NCBI GenBank assembly: GCA_020543525.1
Contig: JAHYIO010000033.1
Coordinates: forward strand, 620,001-684,000
Reading direction: 5' to 3'
Source of the DNA: Coriolopsis trogii
Lineage: Eukaryota; Basidiomycota; Agaricomycetes; Polyporales; Polyporaceae
DNA: 64,000 bases
The notes under the pieces were generated by a model, which worked only from the letters and a program-made list of their open reading frames with translations, was not told the origin of the DNA and ran no database searches. How positions within the stretch are numbered: position 1 is the stretch's first letter; each line of letters begins with the position of its first letter. This document shows, one piece after another, positions 10,212 to 20,190 of the stretch. The translations under genes and the position numbers were made by a program.

Positions 10212-12188
10212 TCATTTCCCCTCACTCCTCGCACTCGCGCCCTCTTCCCATTTGACACTGCTCGGAGCCTTGACGTCCCACTCCGCCTCCAGCTTCACCT
10301 TCTTGCCCGCCGGGATCGCGCACACCCACTCGTACATCCCGTCCTTCTCTCCTCCCACTCCATTCTCTACCTTCGTCCAGCGCACACCGACGTCGGCTCC
10401 GTCCCCGCCAACGTCGACAGGGACCGTCTCTCCATCCTTTGCCCGCGCAAGCCCGTCGGGATGGCGGAGCATGACCTTGATGTTCGAGTCTTCGTCGCCG
10501 AGGGGGATCGCGTCTCGCACGACTAGCCCAGACACGTCGAAATGGTGTCCGTTTGTGACTGTCGTGGTTACCGTACGCGTGGTCGTCTTCGTGGGCTCCG
10601 CAAAGTTGCGCTGCGGCTCGGTCGTGGTACGCGACTTCTTCTCGTAGGAGACCTTGAGTGCGGTATCGACACCTAGGACGCAGTTGAAGCTCTCGTTCAC
10701 CCCGATCAGCTGCACATAGTCGGTCGTCAGTTGCTTCTTTGCTGGAGGAATGCAAGAGAAGACTCACGCGATCAAACGATGTCTTCGTGACGAACCCATC
10801 GTCCATGAATACGCTCACAGGACCCGGGAGCAGCTCGTACTCGCTCGTGTTCTTCACGCTTCCCTCGATGAACGCCGACGTGTTCTTCCTCGGCACGCAC
10901 ACGTACTTGAGGTCGGCAGTGAAATCGAGAATTGCGATCGACACCTTGTGGGCGACACCGTCGCTGGGGAGCGAGACTGCACCGTCTACGCGGTACGCGA
11001 GCGAAAGGGGGCTCCTGTCCACTGTCGCTCGCTCCGAACCAAGACTCGTCTCGGCTTCGTCCTCGACAGCGTCCCAATCCTCCGTCTCTGACTCTCCTCT
11101 AGCATCCGTGAATGTCGCGGCGTGGGGTGCTGGCAACCTTCGGACCATTACCCTATGGCTGGCAGGAGCAGGGACAACAGGTGGAGGAGGGGGCGCGTGC
11201 GCCGCCCCTCCAAACAAACCTCCGCGCTGCAGGGGTTGTTGGTACATAACCTCAGGTACAGGCTTATCCGGGACGGAGATCTTGAGTGGATCGACCTTGG
11301 GAACGGAGAGACTCCGCAACGCATGCGAACTCGCGGTACTGAGAGTCAAGACGGCATCGTTCCAGTCTTCACCAGTAGCCTGGGTGATGTTTGCACAGTA
11401 CAGCAAGGTGACCTCCGGGGAAGTCTTGCCTTCGGACGTCGTGGCGTGCAGATCGTAGTACGGCTGCCATTTCGCCCCCGTTATGACTGCCATGCAAATC
11501 GATGAGCGTGGGCATGTTGTCATCAGCAATTGAGACGTACGGTACGTGAGCTGAAGCTCCACCTGACAATCGCGCTTCGCGATCAGCGTGGCAACGACGC
11601 GTGCGGCCGTCGTGCCTCGGTGCAGGTTCGTGAGCTTCCAGATCTCGTGGTTGAGTTCCTCGATCTGCTCATCACACTCGTGCACTACTTTCATCGCGTT
11701 GCGTTTGCGCTCTACGTAGCTATCGACGAACTCGTTGAACTGCTTCGGGTTGCTATCGACCAGGGCGCGTGTGGCATCATTGAGCATGTCGTACTCCTGC
11801 TGGCGGACGTCTTTCTCAAGCTGGACGGCCTTGCGCTTGGCTTTGAGCTTCTTGATCTCCTCTGTATTCTTCGTGACATTAGCATTTGGGGCTTTAGAGA
11901 GACGCTTGTCGCAAGATATGTCGAATACTCGCGCTTCAGGGCCAAGACCGTGGATTCGAGGCGATCCCTCGTCGACTCTGTCGGGTATGCCGCTTATCTC
12001 AAGAATGTTTCTGCCGCTCTGATTGAAACTGTGAGTAAATTAACGGTAGCATTGGGACGTTCCATAGAGGGACTTACTCGCAGGTCAACTTGGAATGTGC
12101 GTGTCAATTCGGCGGTCGACGACTGGAAGACAGTAACCGCCTTCAGAGGGTGCTCCGCCGCGTTGAGAGTGACTGTATTGACGAACAT
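10212..12188 (-). CDS. DUF4140/DUF4139 domain protein
   Basis: Conserved fungal protein of unknown biochemical function; the domain pair is also annotated as mucoidy inhibitor A-like in bacteria. Four exons: 12188..12078, 12018..11541, 11486..10768 and 10709..10212, with introns of 59, 54 and 58 nt, and 601 aa. DUF4140 occupies about residues 15-130 (VTVFQSSTAELTRTFQVDL, ISGIPDRVDEGSPRIHGLG) and runs into a Lys/Glu-rich coiled coil (EEIKKLKAKRKAVQLEKDV). DUF4139 fills the rest, with GAKWQPYYDLHA, ANITQATGEDW and the terminal KKVKLEAEWDVKAP. A Pro-rich loop (APPPPPVVPAPA) interrupts DUF4139 near residue 290. The start gives a normal family N-terminus. No membrane segment is seen. Confidence 0.9.
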
Positions 12189-12646
12189 GGCTTCGTTCTG
12201 TCAGTGGGTCGCGATCTGCGGAACGTACTCCCTAGGGTGGCCTTAAGTTTATACTCACAGCGATCATGGGAGTCAGTTTGGACACTGACAGCAGCGCTAC
12301 TAGCGGCACCGAGAATTAGCACCCGGCGCTATTTGCCGTTACCATGGACTCTATCAACGTGTCAATGCATGTATTCAACCTACTGAACGCAATGAAACCC
12401 GTACGATCGGTTAGCATCTGGACATTAGCACTTGCATGGTTGGCTTCGTATATTGCCCCTAATTAGGCCTCATCCGAGTCCTGGACAGTGCTCAATGCAC
12501 GTTAGACCTGCTGCGCCACAGCCACACAATCACAAGGCACATTGGCAGATGTGAGTACACAAACGAGTCTTGGAGCAACTCAGCAGCCCTGGACCCATGT
12601 GATCCAGTTAAATCCGAGATGTGCACATGAAGTTTCTCGAGCCATA
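12189..12646. other. Intergenic, upstream of DUF4139 gene
   Basis: Presumed promoter of the minus-strand DUF4139 gene. I see no coding region and no clear core promoter motif. Confidence 0.4.
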
Positions 12647-12653
12647 TACAATC

Positions 12654-12698
12654 GGACAAAAAAGTCCCAGGTTTATTAAACCTCGGGACTTTTTTGTC
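12654..12698. repeat. Palindrome, left end of the element
   Basis: A perfect-stem core GGACAAAAAAGTCCC pairs with GGGACTTTTTTGTC across AGGTTTATTAAACCT, with one unpaired C. It can form a cruciform or RNA hairpin. It is repeated in inverted orientation at 13026..13072. Confidence 0.75.
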
Positions 12699-13025
12699 TA
12701 CCTACCGCCTACCCCCAAGTGTACTCGAACCATTCACCTCATTTTGGAGGCTCAGAAATCGCTAGGCGTAGTGTATAATAGGTTCGGACGCATGCGCGCG
12801 CGCGTCCGAAGGCGTGAGGGACGACTACGAGAGCAGGAACGATGACGGGAGATAGAGAGACGCCAGGCGGCGCGGAGCTCTAAAAGGCAATCGCGACGGG
12901 CAGGAAGTCATAAGCGCCTGTATCATCCCATGCTTCCAAATCAGGAATCATCCCGCCTCGTCGTTGTCCCTCGCCTATGCCATCCCAGCGGGGAGCAGCA
13001 ACGTGCTACAACAGACGGGGGAGGC

Positions 13026-13072
13026 GGACAAAAAAAGTCCCAAGGTTTATTAAACCTGGGACTTTTTTGTCC
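13026..13072. repeat. Palindrome, right end of the element
   Basis: Inverted copy of 12654..12698 with one extra A in the A-run and one extra A after CCC. Its outer flank GATTGTA is the complement of the TACAATC that flanks the left copy, which is why I treat the two as terminal inverted repeats. Confidence 0.75.
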
Positions 13073-13084
13073 GATTGTAGAGCC

Positions 13085-14222
13085 TCCGTTTCTTGGTGCC
13101 TGCCTCTCATTCCAAAGGCGTCTTACATCGAGCGCTAACAACTCGGCCCGGGATTCCCGAGGGAGAGCGCTCTGAAACGCGGGCCAAGGTCGGAGCTGTC
13201 GACCAACGACCATGACCTCTCCTCCGTCCTCGTAACTTGACCGCATACACTCAGTCTGTCGCGCATCCTGACAGTATCTCGTCTTGTCTCTCTCAAGCGG
13301 TACCTGCTTGCACCTTGGGACCAAGTACATACCCGATCGTTCTCGAATTCGGTAGTCGATAGAGCCCGATACTAGAACGCGTACGACATGACAGGACAAG
13401 TCAGATCGGAAGCGGCCTCGTAAATATTGGGAGTAGGTGGCTCTGCCAAGCTGAGAGGTCTTCCGAAGGACTCGCACGATGTCCGTATCTCCACGACCCT
13501 CTCATGGGTCCTCATGCATGGCTCTCAATCGGAGGGTCTCGTGATGTGGCTGCATGGGACGGCCGTTTCCCGGTTTCGTTGGTCCGGAAGCCGTCACTTC
13601 CAATCCCATAAAGACAGGCTAAGCATAGGGTAATGACGACTCCATGTCGCTGTATCAGGCAGTTGGCCTCGGTGAGCGAGAAGAAGCTGTTCAGACAGCA
13701 GTGGAGGAGGTGAGACAGCGGGTAGAAAACATGACGTTGCAAACACATGTTCGCCGGTCACTTCTTCCTTCTCAGGGAACTCCGCATATTGCATCGTTTA
13801 ACGAGCTCAGTCACCATCCATGTCTTCACGATGTCAACACTGCATTCGAAATCGTTGGCAACATGACCTAATATCGTGTTCTTACCGCAACTGGTTTGTA
13901 GATAGCCTGGCACGAGCTGGTGCGCTCCATGACATCGTGATAGATATAGATTTCAACCGAATCAGAGACTCTCAGCTCATCGTTCCAGATTATAGCCTAC
14001 ATACATAGCCAAGAATCAACGAGTATCAACTATGATCCTAACGCTGGCCCACAGACTGATGAATAACTCCATGGAATTGTAGAATTGAGCGAACCAGGTA
14101 TGATGTGCGACGGTCGATGGCGACGGCCTGCACAGCCTAGTTGTCACCCGAGTCCACGCCGTTTGCGCCGTCCTTAGCTTTAAGCTACATACGTCGCGAG
14201 AGCGCAACGACGTGAACATTGA
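13085..14222. other. Intergenic, nothing recognised
   Basis: About 1.1 kb between the repeat element and the 3' end of the orphan gene at 14223. Only short overlapping frames without domain features are present. Confidence 0.45.
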
Positions 14223-15973
14223 TCAGATCAGACAGTTCCAATGATCTCGACAGTTGATGAGACTCACGGACGGTACGGCGTTGTTCCAGACAGGGGACGC
14301 CTTCGAGATGTACTCCCACTGCGTGTATTTGCGGCCCTTGATATTGACGAGGCCGTAGGCAGCCTGAGCAACCACGACTGCAGGCACGCGCTGGAGGATG
14401 CCGGACACATCATCTTCGGCGGCACGACAAGTCCACGAGTCCGGCACAGTGAGGCGGAGAACAGCTTGGTTCGAGAATATCTGCGCAATGGGGGAGAGAA
14501 CGTGAGCCTCAAATGCGTCAACACATTGGTGGTGGGGCCAGTCACGTACGTTGTAGAGCAATTCTACTTTGTAGCCCAGCTTGCGCAGAGCGGTCGAAAT
14601 ATCATCCGTGATAGACACGACGGCGTCAGGCCCGGGGAACTCAAGGGTGGGCTGGTAGACGATGTCGTAGAACTTGGAGCTCTGTGATTGGTGTAGGTCA
14701 GTGTGGGGCGTAGAGGTCACGACGGAGGCGTTCGCGACGAGTCACTCACGTTCTGAGCAGAGAAGGTCGCTCCAGCCTGCGAGACACGAATATGAGTCGC
14801 TGTACAAAATGCAAGCCCTTATATCCACGTACAAAGGCAGCAGCAGGAGTCTCAGCTTCAACCTTGACCTCGGGGACAATCTCGGTGGCGATCCAAGCCC
14901 GCTTGGCCTTGTTGAATTCGATCTTCACCTCGGTTTTGTCCGGGACCTCGTCGAGGTTGCCCGTCCAGAACGGCACAGCGTCGGAAACATCGATCCCCAT
15001 GATCTCTCCCTCCTCGTAGAAGAGGTTGGTGTACGCCTTCAGGATAGGCTTGAACTTGGCGACTTGGACTTTCTGGGGAGGGCTTTCGATCGATCGTTAG
15101 AGCTCCTACTACAACGGAATGGCTTTGTGGACAACTCACTCGATGTTCGTGTACACCAAGACCGGATTGAACGTCGAGACCTTCTTCTCCGTGTTGAAGA
15201 AACCTAGCCCAGCCGAGGCGGTAAGACCATGCACGAGAAATACCTGCACAACTTACCCGCGCCAATGTTCGCCTTACCACCCCTGTTAGTGACCGCGATG
15301 ACCCCCGTTTGACCTCCTGTCTGAGGCGTCTGTGGAAGAGCCGCGTAGTCAGTCTTCCCTTGCTTGCTGCGTGATTACAAGAATCAGAGAGCTCACAGTG
15401 AAGGTGAGGTTCCCGGTAAGGGTGGTGGTACAAGCCCACTGTAGAATGTTCGATAATCAGCAGCATGTAAGAACGAATACAACACCCGAGCTCACATCGA
15501 CTGGCACGGTGGAACTCGTAGTGGGAACGAAGGAGTCATCCGGCGTCGCGGCACCAAATCCGTACCTGTCCCGAGCTGTCAGAACAACTGATTTACTGAA
15601 GGTCCACCTGCACACGCACTGAGGAGTATACGTGAAGACAACTTCCGTATGGCCTAGAATAGTGAACAAAGTCAGCAGTCGTAATCGTTATGCGGGAGTA
15701 GATGTCCCAACCCGTCTTGGTGATGTTATCGACTCTGAGCAGCAAATACGTCAGTGTTCGATGACGACGATCGAGTCAGGGGAACATGACTTGCTTCAAG
15801 GCAACTGGGAAGCAGGAACTGAACATTCCGGCAACGTCAGGGATGACAGAGAGGAGGAGTTGGCCGTTTGCGCCGGGGTTATCGCTGCAGCAGAGGGTCA
15901 GCAACGGAAAATGGCGGTGTAGGCTACGGCGAGTCACATACCAGAAGAACTTGATGGTCTTGGACGCAGACAT
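14223..15973 (-). CDS. Hypothetical protein, many small exons
   Basis: I do not recognise this family. From ATG at 15973 (MSASKTIKFF...) a chain of about ten short exons can be threaded with 45-70 nt introns to a stop at 14223. Recognisable blocks include GHTEVVFTYTPQ, YGFGAATPDDSFVPTT, WACTTTLTGNLTFT, GKANIGA, EKKVSTFNPVLVYTN, KFKPILKAYTNLFYEEGEI and KFYDIVYQPTLEFPGPDAVV. The product is about 380-400 aa, beta-rich, with no evident signal or membrane segment. The intron at 15794..15735 appears to use a GC donor (AA|GCAAGT), because the nearby GT sites lead to a stop. The last exon may read through or splice once more near 14270. It stands alone, between a repeat element and a 1.7-kb gap. Exon-intron continuity supports a real gene; the function is unknown. 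Confidence 0.6.
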
Positions 15974-17712
15974 TGTTTAGATAGAAGGCGGGAAGTTGGG
16001 TAGAAAAGTGGGTGCCTGAGCAGAGGTGGAATAGAGAGCTTTTGCGAATGAGAGTGCAGTGCGAGTAGTGGTGATGGGCTGCTATGCTCCTCCACTGGTC
16101 CCTTTTATGTGCTTGCAGGGCGCTGTAGGTACCCAGACCATGGCTCCATTCGTCCAGTCGACAACGAGTATGAGACGGTCCGTATGAGTATGTCCTAAGT
16201 AGAATATCAGCATCCGTGCATTCAAAGATGGCACGCGTGGAGGAAATGTGCACCCGTACGCGCAATGACTACCCGAGCGTGGAGTAGTTACTAAATTACA
16301 ACCTCCGGTGCAAGAGTACGGCCGGTCGTGGATGTTGTCGAATAACACACTTGGCGACGCCACGTTACTCTCACATCTACTGGTTTCGAATGAGCAAACT
16401 CTCCGAAATTGTCGTCCCTGGGTTTGGTTTGGGAGCTCACTCGTCTAACACTCCATGATCCTCCCGGTGGAACGACCCACCATCGACGCCCTTCCAAAGT
16501 GGGTACATAGGGTTATCAGCTACCGATTTGGAGCACAAGAGTACCACACGTACCGAACGTAATCAGAACTTAACCCCCACGGGAATCGGATATCGGGCCC
16601 TTAGTGTATCGCGGGGGCAACGCGAGCATTCAGTCCACTGTCAATCCAGCCCGTCAGCGGCAGTGGGACTAATAGCAATTAACACAGTCGAAACAAGCAT
16701 GGAATGCTTCGGAGCTCACATACCGCCTGATGATGCTGGGAACAGCCTGTTGAGCGGATACATACACCGTAGGCGTTCCATTCTTGTTGTCGAGTTTAGC
16801 TTCCCGGTTGCAATTATTGGAAGGCCGTTCTTCACGGGTGCCGTGTCTAAATGACAACCCGTCTGCGTAGAGGGGTCGTAACGCGCACCAAGAGTCCAGG
16901 ACTCCGGTGGTGTGATCATCTGGCCATCATTGCACCAATGTCATGCGAATAGTATCTAGGCGGTACCGGGGCCGCCTGAGGCACACCGCAGCACTACGAT
17001 CTCCTATATCGTAACTTGCTTGGAAATATCTCAGGCTGAGCATGACCGTTCAAGCCTTGAGTTCATACTCAGCGCAGTCAAAACGCTACATGGCACTCAC
17101 ATGAGGAGAGGATATTGGAGCGCACGAATTGATTGTTTGATTGCCTAAGCGCCTAGTATGTGTTCCCTTGGTGGTCCTGGTAGAGCCCGTAAGGCACAGA
17201 GACTCCGCAGTGCTGGAGTGTTTGTCTCAGATGCATTCTCTCAGCCTGTGTCGGAGCTCTCGGTGAGCAATCATGTGCAGAAGCTGTGAGGGCACATACC
17301 ACTGAGACACAACCACCAATTTTGTGGGATTCGTCGCTGGTTTTGGCTGCAACGAGCTTGAGGGTGACACGATCACTGGTCTTTCAGAGTTCAGCAAGTT
17401 CTTCAAGTCCAAGCTGGGTCATGAGGCGCTCAGATCGCAAGAATACCCATTTAGGTTTATTACGTAACGAGACATATGAGCGACGTCTTGTGTGCAGGGA
17501 GTCTTCCTCCTTGTCCTCTCCTACGTGCCACAACCTCTCATATTTTTTCTGGTTTCTCGCTCAAGTTGTGTCTGGAGAAGTATACAGCACCTCTTATACC
17601 GTTAGAACAAATAGGTAAGTCGCGTTGACGGTCATATTCATCGAGGTCGTCCCGCAGCTCACGCTGCAGTGGCTGCATTGACTCATACAGACCTCATTCC
17701 TGCACGAGAATC
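15974..17712. other. Intergenic 1.7 kb, no gene supported
   Basis: Divergent promoter space between the orphan gene (minus) and the RING gene (plus). Frames of up to 110 codons occur on both strands but carry no domain, and splice extension was not convincing. Confidence 0.45.
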
Positions 17713-19617
17713 ATGCCGCCCTCAGTCACCCAGAACACCAACACTCATCGCCGCTCAACCGGCTCAATGCGGCAACGCGAGAATCGAGTCCACCCTAACC
17801 AACACACACACACGCAGGGTGGCCCTGGCTCTGCCCGTCGCCGCAAGTCTCGCTCTCCCGATTCGCGTATACTCGTGGACGAAGGTCCTGCACAGAACGA
17901 CCTCGCTCGTAGGAAGAAGCGTCTCCCTCCCATACCCGGTTCCGCCTCCCCTTCTCTCCATGCGTCAAGCAGTGCGTCGCGCCTCACCTATAATGAAGAC
18001 TCGGGAGATCGTGGGAGGACGAAGGCAAAGCTGCCTAAGTCAAAGACCCTGTCGATGATGGTGGACGACGATGAAGACGATACACAGATTGTGACAAACA
18101 TCGTGACGGACTACATGCGGTCCAATAACGCTCAGAATGGGAAGTCGAAGCGGAAGGATCGCTCTCGCTCGCGGGAGACGGCGCACAGACATTCGAGGAA
18201 GACCGCGACCCCCGAGCCTGCCGAAGAAGGAGACGAACCGATGTACACGGGTCCTTTGGCTCATGCGGAGTATACGCGGATGAGACAGGAGATGGAACAA
18301 TTGCGAAAGGTGCGTTTGTGGTACGTTGTGACGATTGAGTATCGAATCCCACCTTGCACACAGCAATTGGCGATGGCGAAGAAGACGATCACCAAGCAAA
18401 GCAAGGTGAGCGATATCCGTCAGTTATAGAGTCTTTTCCAACGCCTCGTGAATAGGTGATCGATGGATTGAGAGCTGAGATCTCGACAACCAATGAGGTA
18501 CGCGCATACACTTCTATCTGGGATTTCATTCACCGTGCTATAGGCACATCGCACACAACGTGCTGAGATCGAGAAGCTGAAGACTGAGTCTAAGAAGTCA
18601 GATGGCGTAAGAGCTCTTCATATTCGTGACTCGGATATCAATTCATGTTCCGCAGATCGTGGCGACTTTTGAGAGTTCCTTGTCGTGCCAGGTGTGCATG
18701 GAACTCTTGCTCAAGCCTTACGGGTGAGCAGCTTATGCCCCTCAAGTACCCAACGTGTATTCATTCGTCATAGCTTGGCGCCCTGCGGTCATATCCTATG
18801 CGTGTCTTGTCTCCTCTCGTGGTTCAAGTCTGCGCCTCCTGGCGAGGATGATATGTACGATGACGACAATCCTCAAGCTTTGATGTTCCGGAAGAAGACT
18901 TGTCCCTGCTGCCGTGCGGTGATCAGCAGCCGACCTATACCTCTATACCTCGTGAAGTCCCTTGCATCGACGCTCGAGAAGTCCAAGCCTGCTGGCACTT
19001 CCCGCCCTTCGCCCCCGCCAGACACCGAGGACCCTTGGGCGGGCATATTCCGTGACAACAGAGACTACTACTCGAGTTCGGACGAGGATGGCGATGAGGA
19101 CGACGACGAAGGTGAAGGATACGATGACGAGGATTATTGGTCAGTGGACGGATATGGCAGCGACGAGGACGACCAATACGAGGGCGCGTACGTGAACCCC
19201 CATTGGGAGCCCCCGACTATCTACGTGGCCCCAGAGGAACATCCGTTCCTAGACGAGGAGAGGCTCTCGATGCTCCGTCGTGGCGCGACGCTGCCGATGA
19301 TAGAGCTCTTCCAGATGACGTACGAGCATGACACGGGACTGTGCGCGGTCGTCGACGGAGAGAACACCGTGTATCTGGGATGGAATATTGAGCTTCATCC
19401 GGACGACCAGACCGGAGAGGAGTACATTGACTACGTCCTATCGGACATGTACGCTCGGCCCGAGCGCTGGAGGATCCACAACGACCATATCGATGGAACG
19501 TGGAGCGCGTGGCAGCTCATCCCGGAGGATGAGGTGGACGACTACGACAACACTGACTCGGAGATATGGGCAGAAGAGTTGGGCGAGGAAGACGATGATG
19601 ACGAAGACGACTACTGA
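17713..19617 (+). CDS. RING-finger (C3HC4) protein, probable E3 ubiquitin ligase
   Basis: Six exons: 17713..18309, 18364..18405, 18456..18497, 18544..18606, 18656..18723 and 18774..19617; 551 aa. Residues 1-200 are basic, Ser/Arg-rich and disordered. A short coiled coil follows (EYTRMRQEMEQLRK..., AHRTQRAEIEKLKTESKK). The RING starts SCQVCMELL, continues APCGHILCVSC and closes KTCPCC, giving C-x2-C...C-x-H-x2-C-x2-C...C-x2-C. An acidic ~24-residue insertion (PPGEDDMYDDDNP) lies before the last Cys pair. After the RING come a long Asp/Glu-rich stretch (about residues 390-430) and a compact C-terminal domain ending in another acidic tail. The layout coiled coil + RING suggests ubiquitin ligase activity, possibly nuclear given the basic N-terminus; the substrate is unknown. 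Confidence 0.88.
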
Positions 19618-20190
19618 GGAAAGAGTGGTTCCGATGTTGCAGGACTGTATATGTCGTTGACTGATTGTAACCATGTTGTGCAGTTATACATACATTGCTG
19701 TATCACTATGAGCTTTCCACATGCCTTGTATGCCCCTTCGATGGACTTGTATCATGCCGTTCACTACATATTTATGAGACAAAGACATGAATATATAGAT
19801 AGACGCTCACTCTCGAGGATGCTATATTTGGAAAGTGTCACGGTGGTCACGAGTGACGTCTCTGCCAAGCCCCCATTCCGCTTCCTCCGCTCCCAGCGCC
19901 CTTGCCCGACGCCCGTCCCTCTTGTCCACCCTGCCCGCCTCGAGTCTACCCGACGCTTCGTCGCTCCCTCTGGCCTCGGCAGATCTGACTGGGCAAGACA
20001 GCAAGACGCGCAATATTGCTTCGCGCTTCCTCAAGCTGGAGCCAACAACCTGCAATCCCCTTCTGACAATCACGACCAATTAACGACTTTGACGAACCTC
20101 ACGACTCTGGTCTCTCGCGCTGTTATATTCTGGTGCTATTCACTGTTATTCTACTGCAATATTGAGTCTGCATTGCATAGGGATTGAGGG
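19618..20190. other. Intergenic between RING and TMEM184 genes
   Basis: Contains the 3' UTR of the RING gene and the promoter of the next gene. A Ser/Pro-coding-like stretch at 19835-20083 is open on both strands and is judged non-coding. Confidence 0.45.

Larger units (their letters stand above)
12647..13079. mobile_element. MITE-like element with palindromic inverted ends
   Basis: About 430 bp bounded by two inverted copies of one sequence. Each copy starts TACAATCGGACAAAAAAGTC reading inwards and is itself a near-perfect ~45-bp palindrome (12654..12698 and 13026..13072) centred on GGTTTATTAAACC. Similarity between the ends extends a few bases past the palindromes into a CC-rich tail (12699-12716 against 13010-13025). 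GAGCC occurs at 12639..12643 and 13080..13084 and could be a target duplication, though three extra bases separate it from the left end. The interior has no open frame that looks like a transposase. Best read as a non-autonomous foldback DNA element. Confidence 0.5.

Noticed and set aside
10222..11787. 521-codon unspliced frame on the minus strand
   Set aside because: It retains introns of the DUF4140/DUF4139 gene and leaves the true frame at 10768; the spliced model ends at 10212 with a normal family C-terminus.
12700..12790. T-loop-like GGTTCGAGTAC on the minus strand, considered as a tRNA
   Set aside because: No cloverleaf with paired acceptor and anticodon arms can be drawn around it.
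12654..13072. Palindromes considered as transcription terminators or a repeat array
   Set aside because: Only two copies in inverted orientation with outer flanks that also match; a mobile-element end fits better, and intrinsic terminators of this kind are not a eukaryotic feature.
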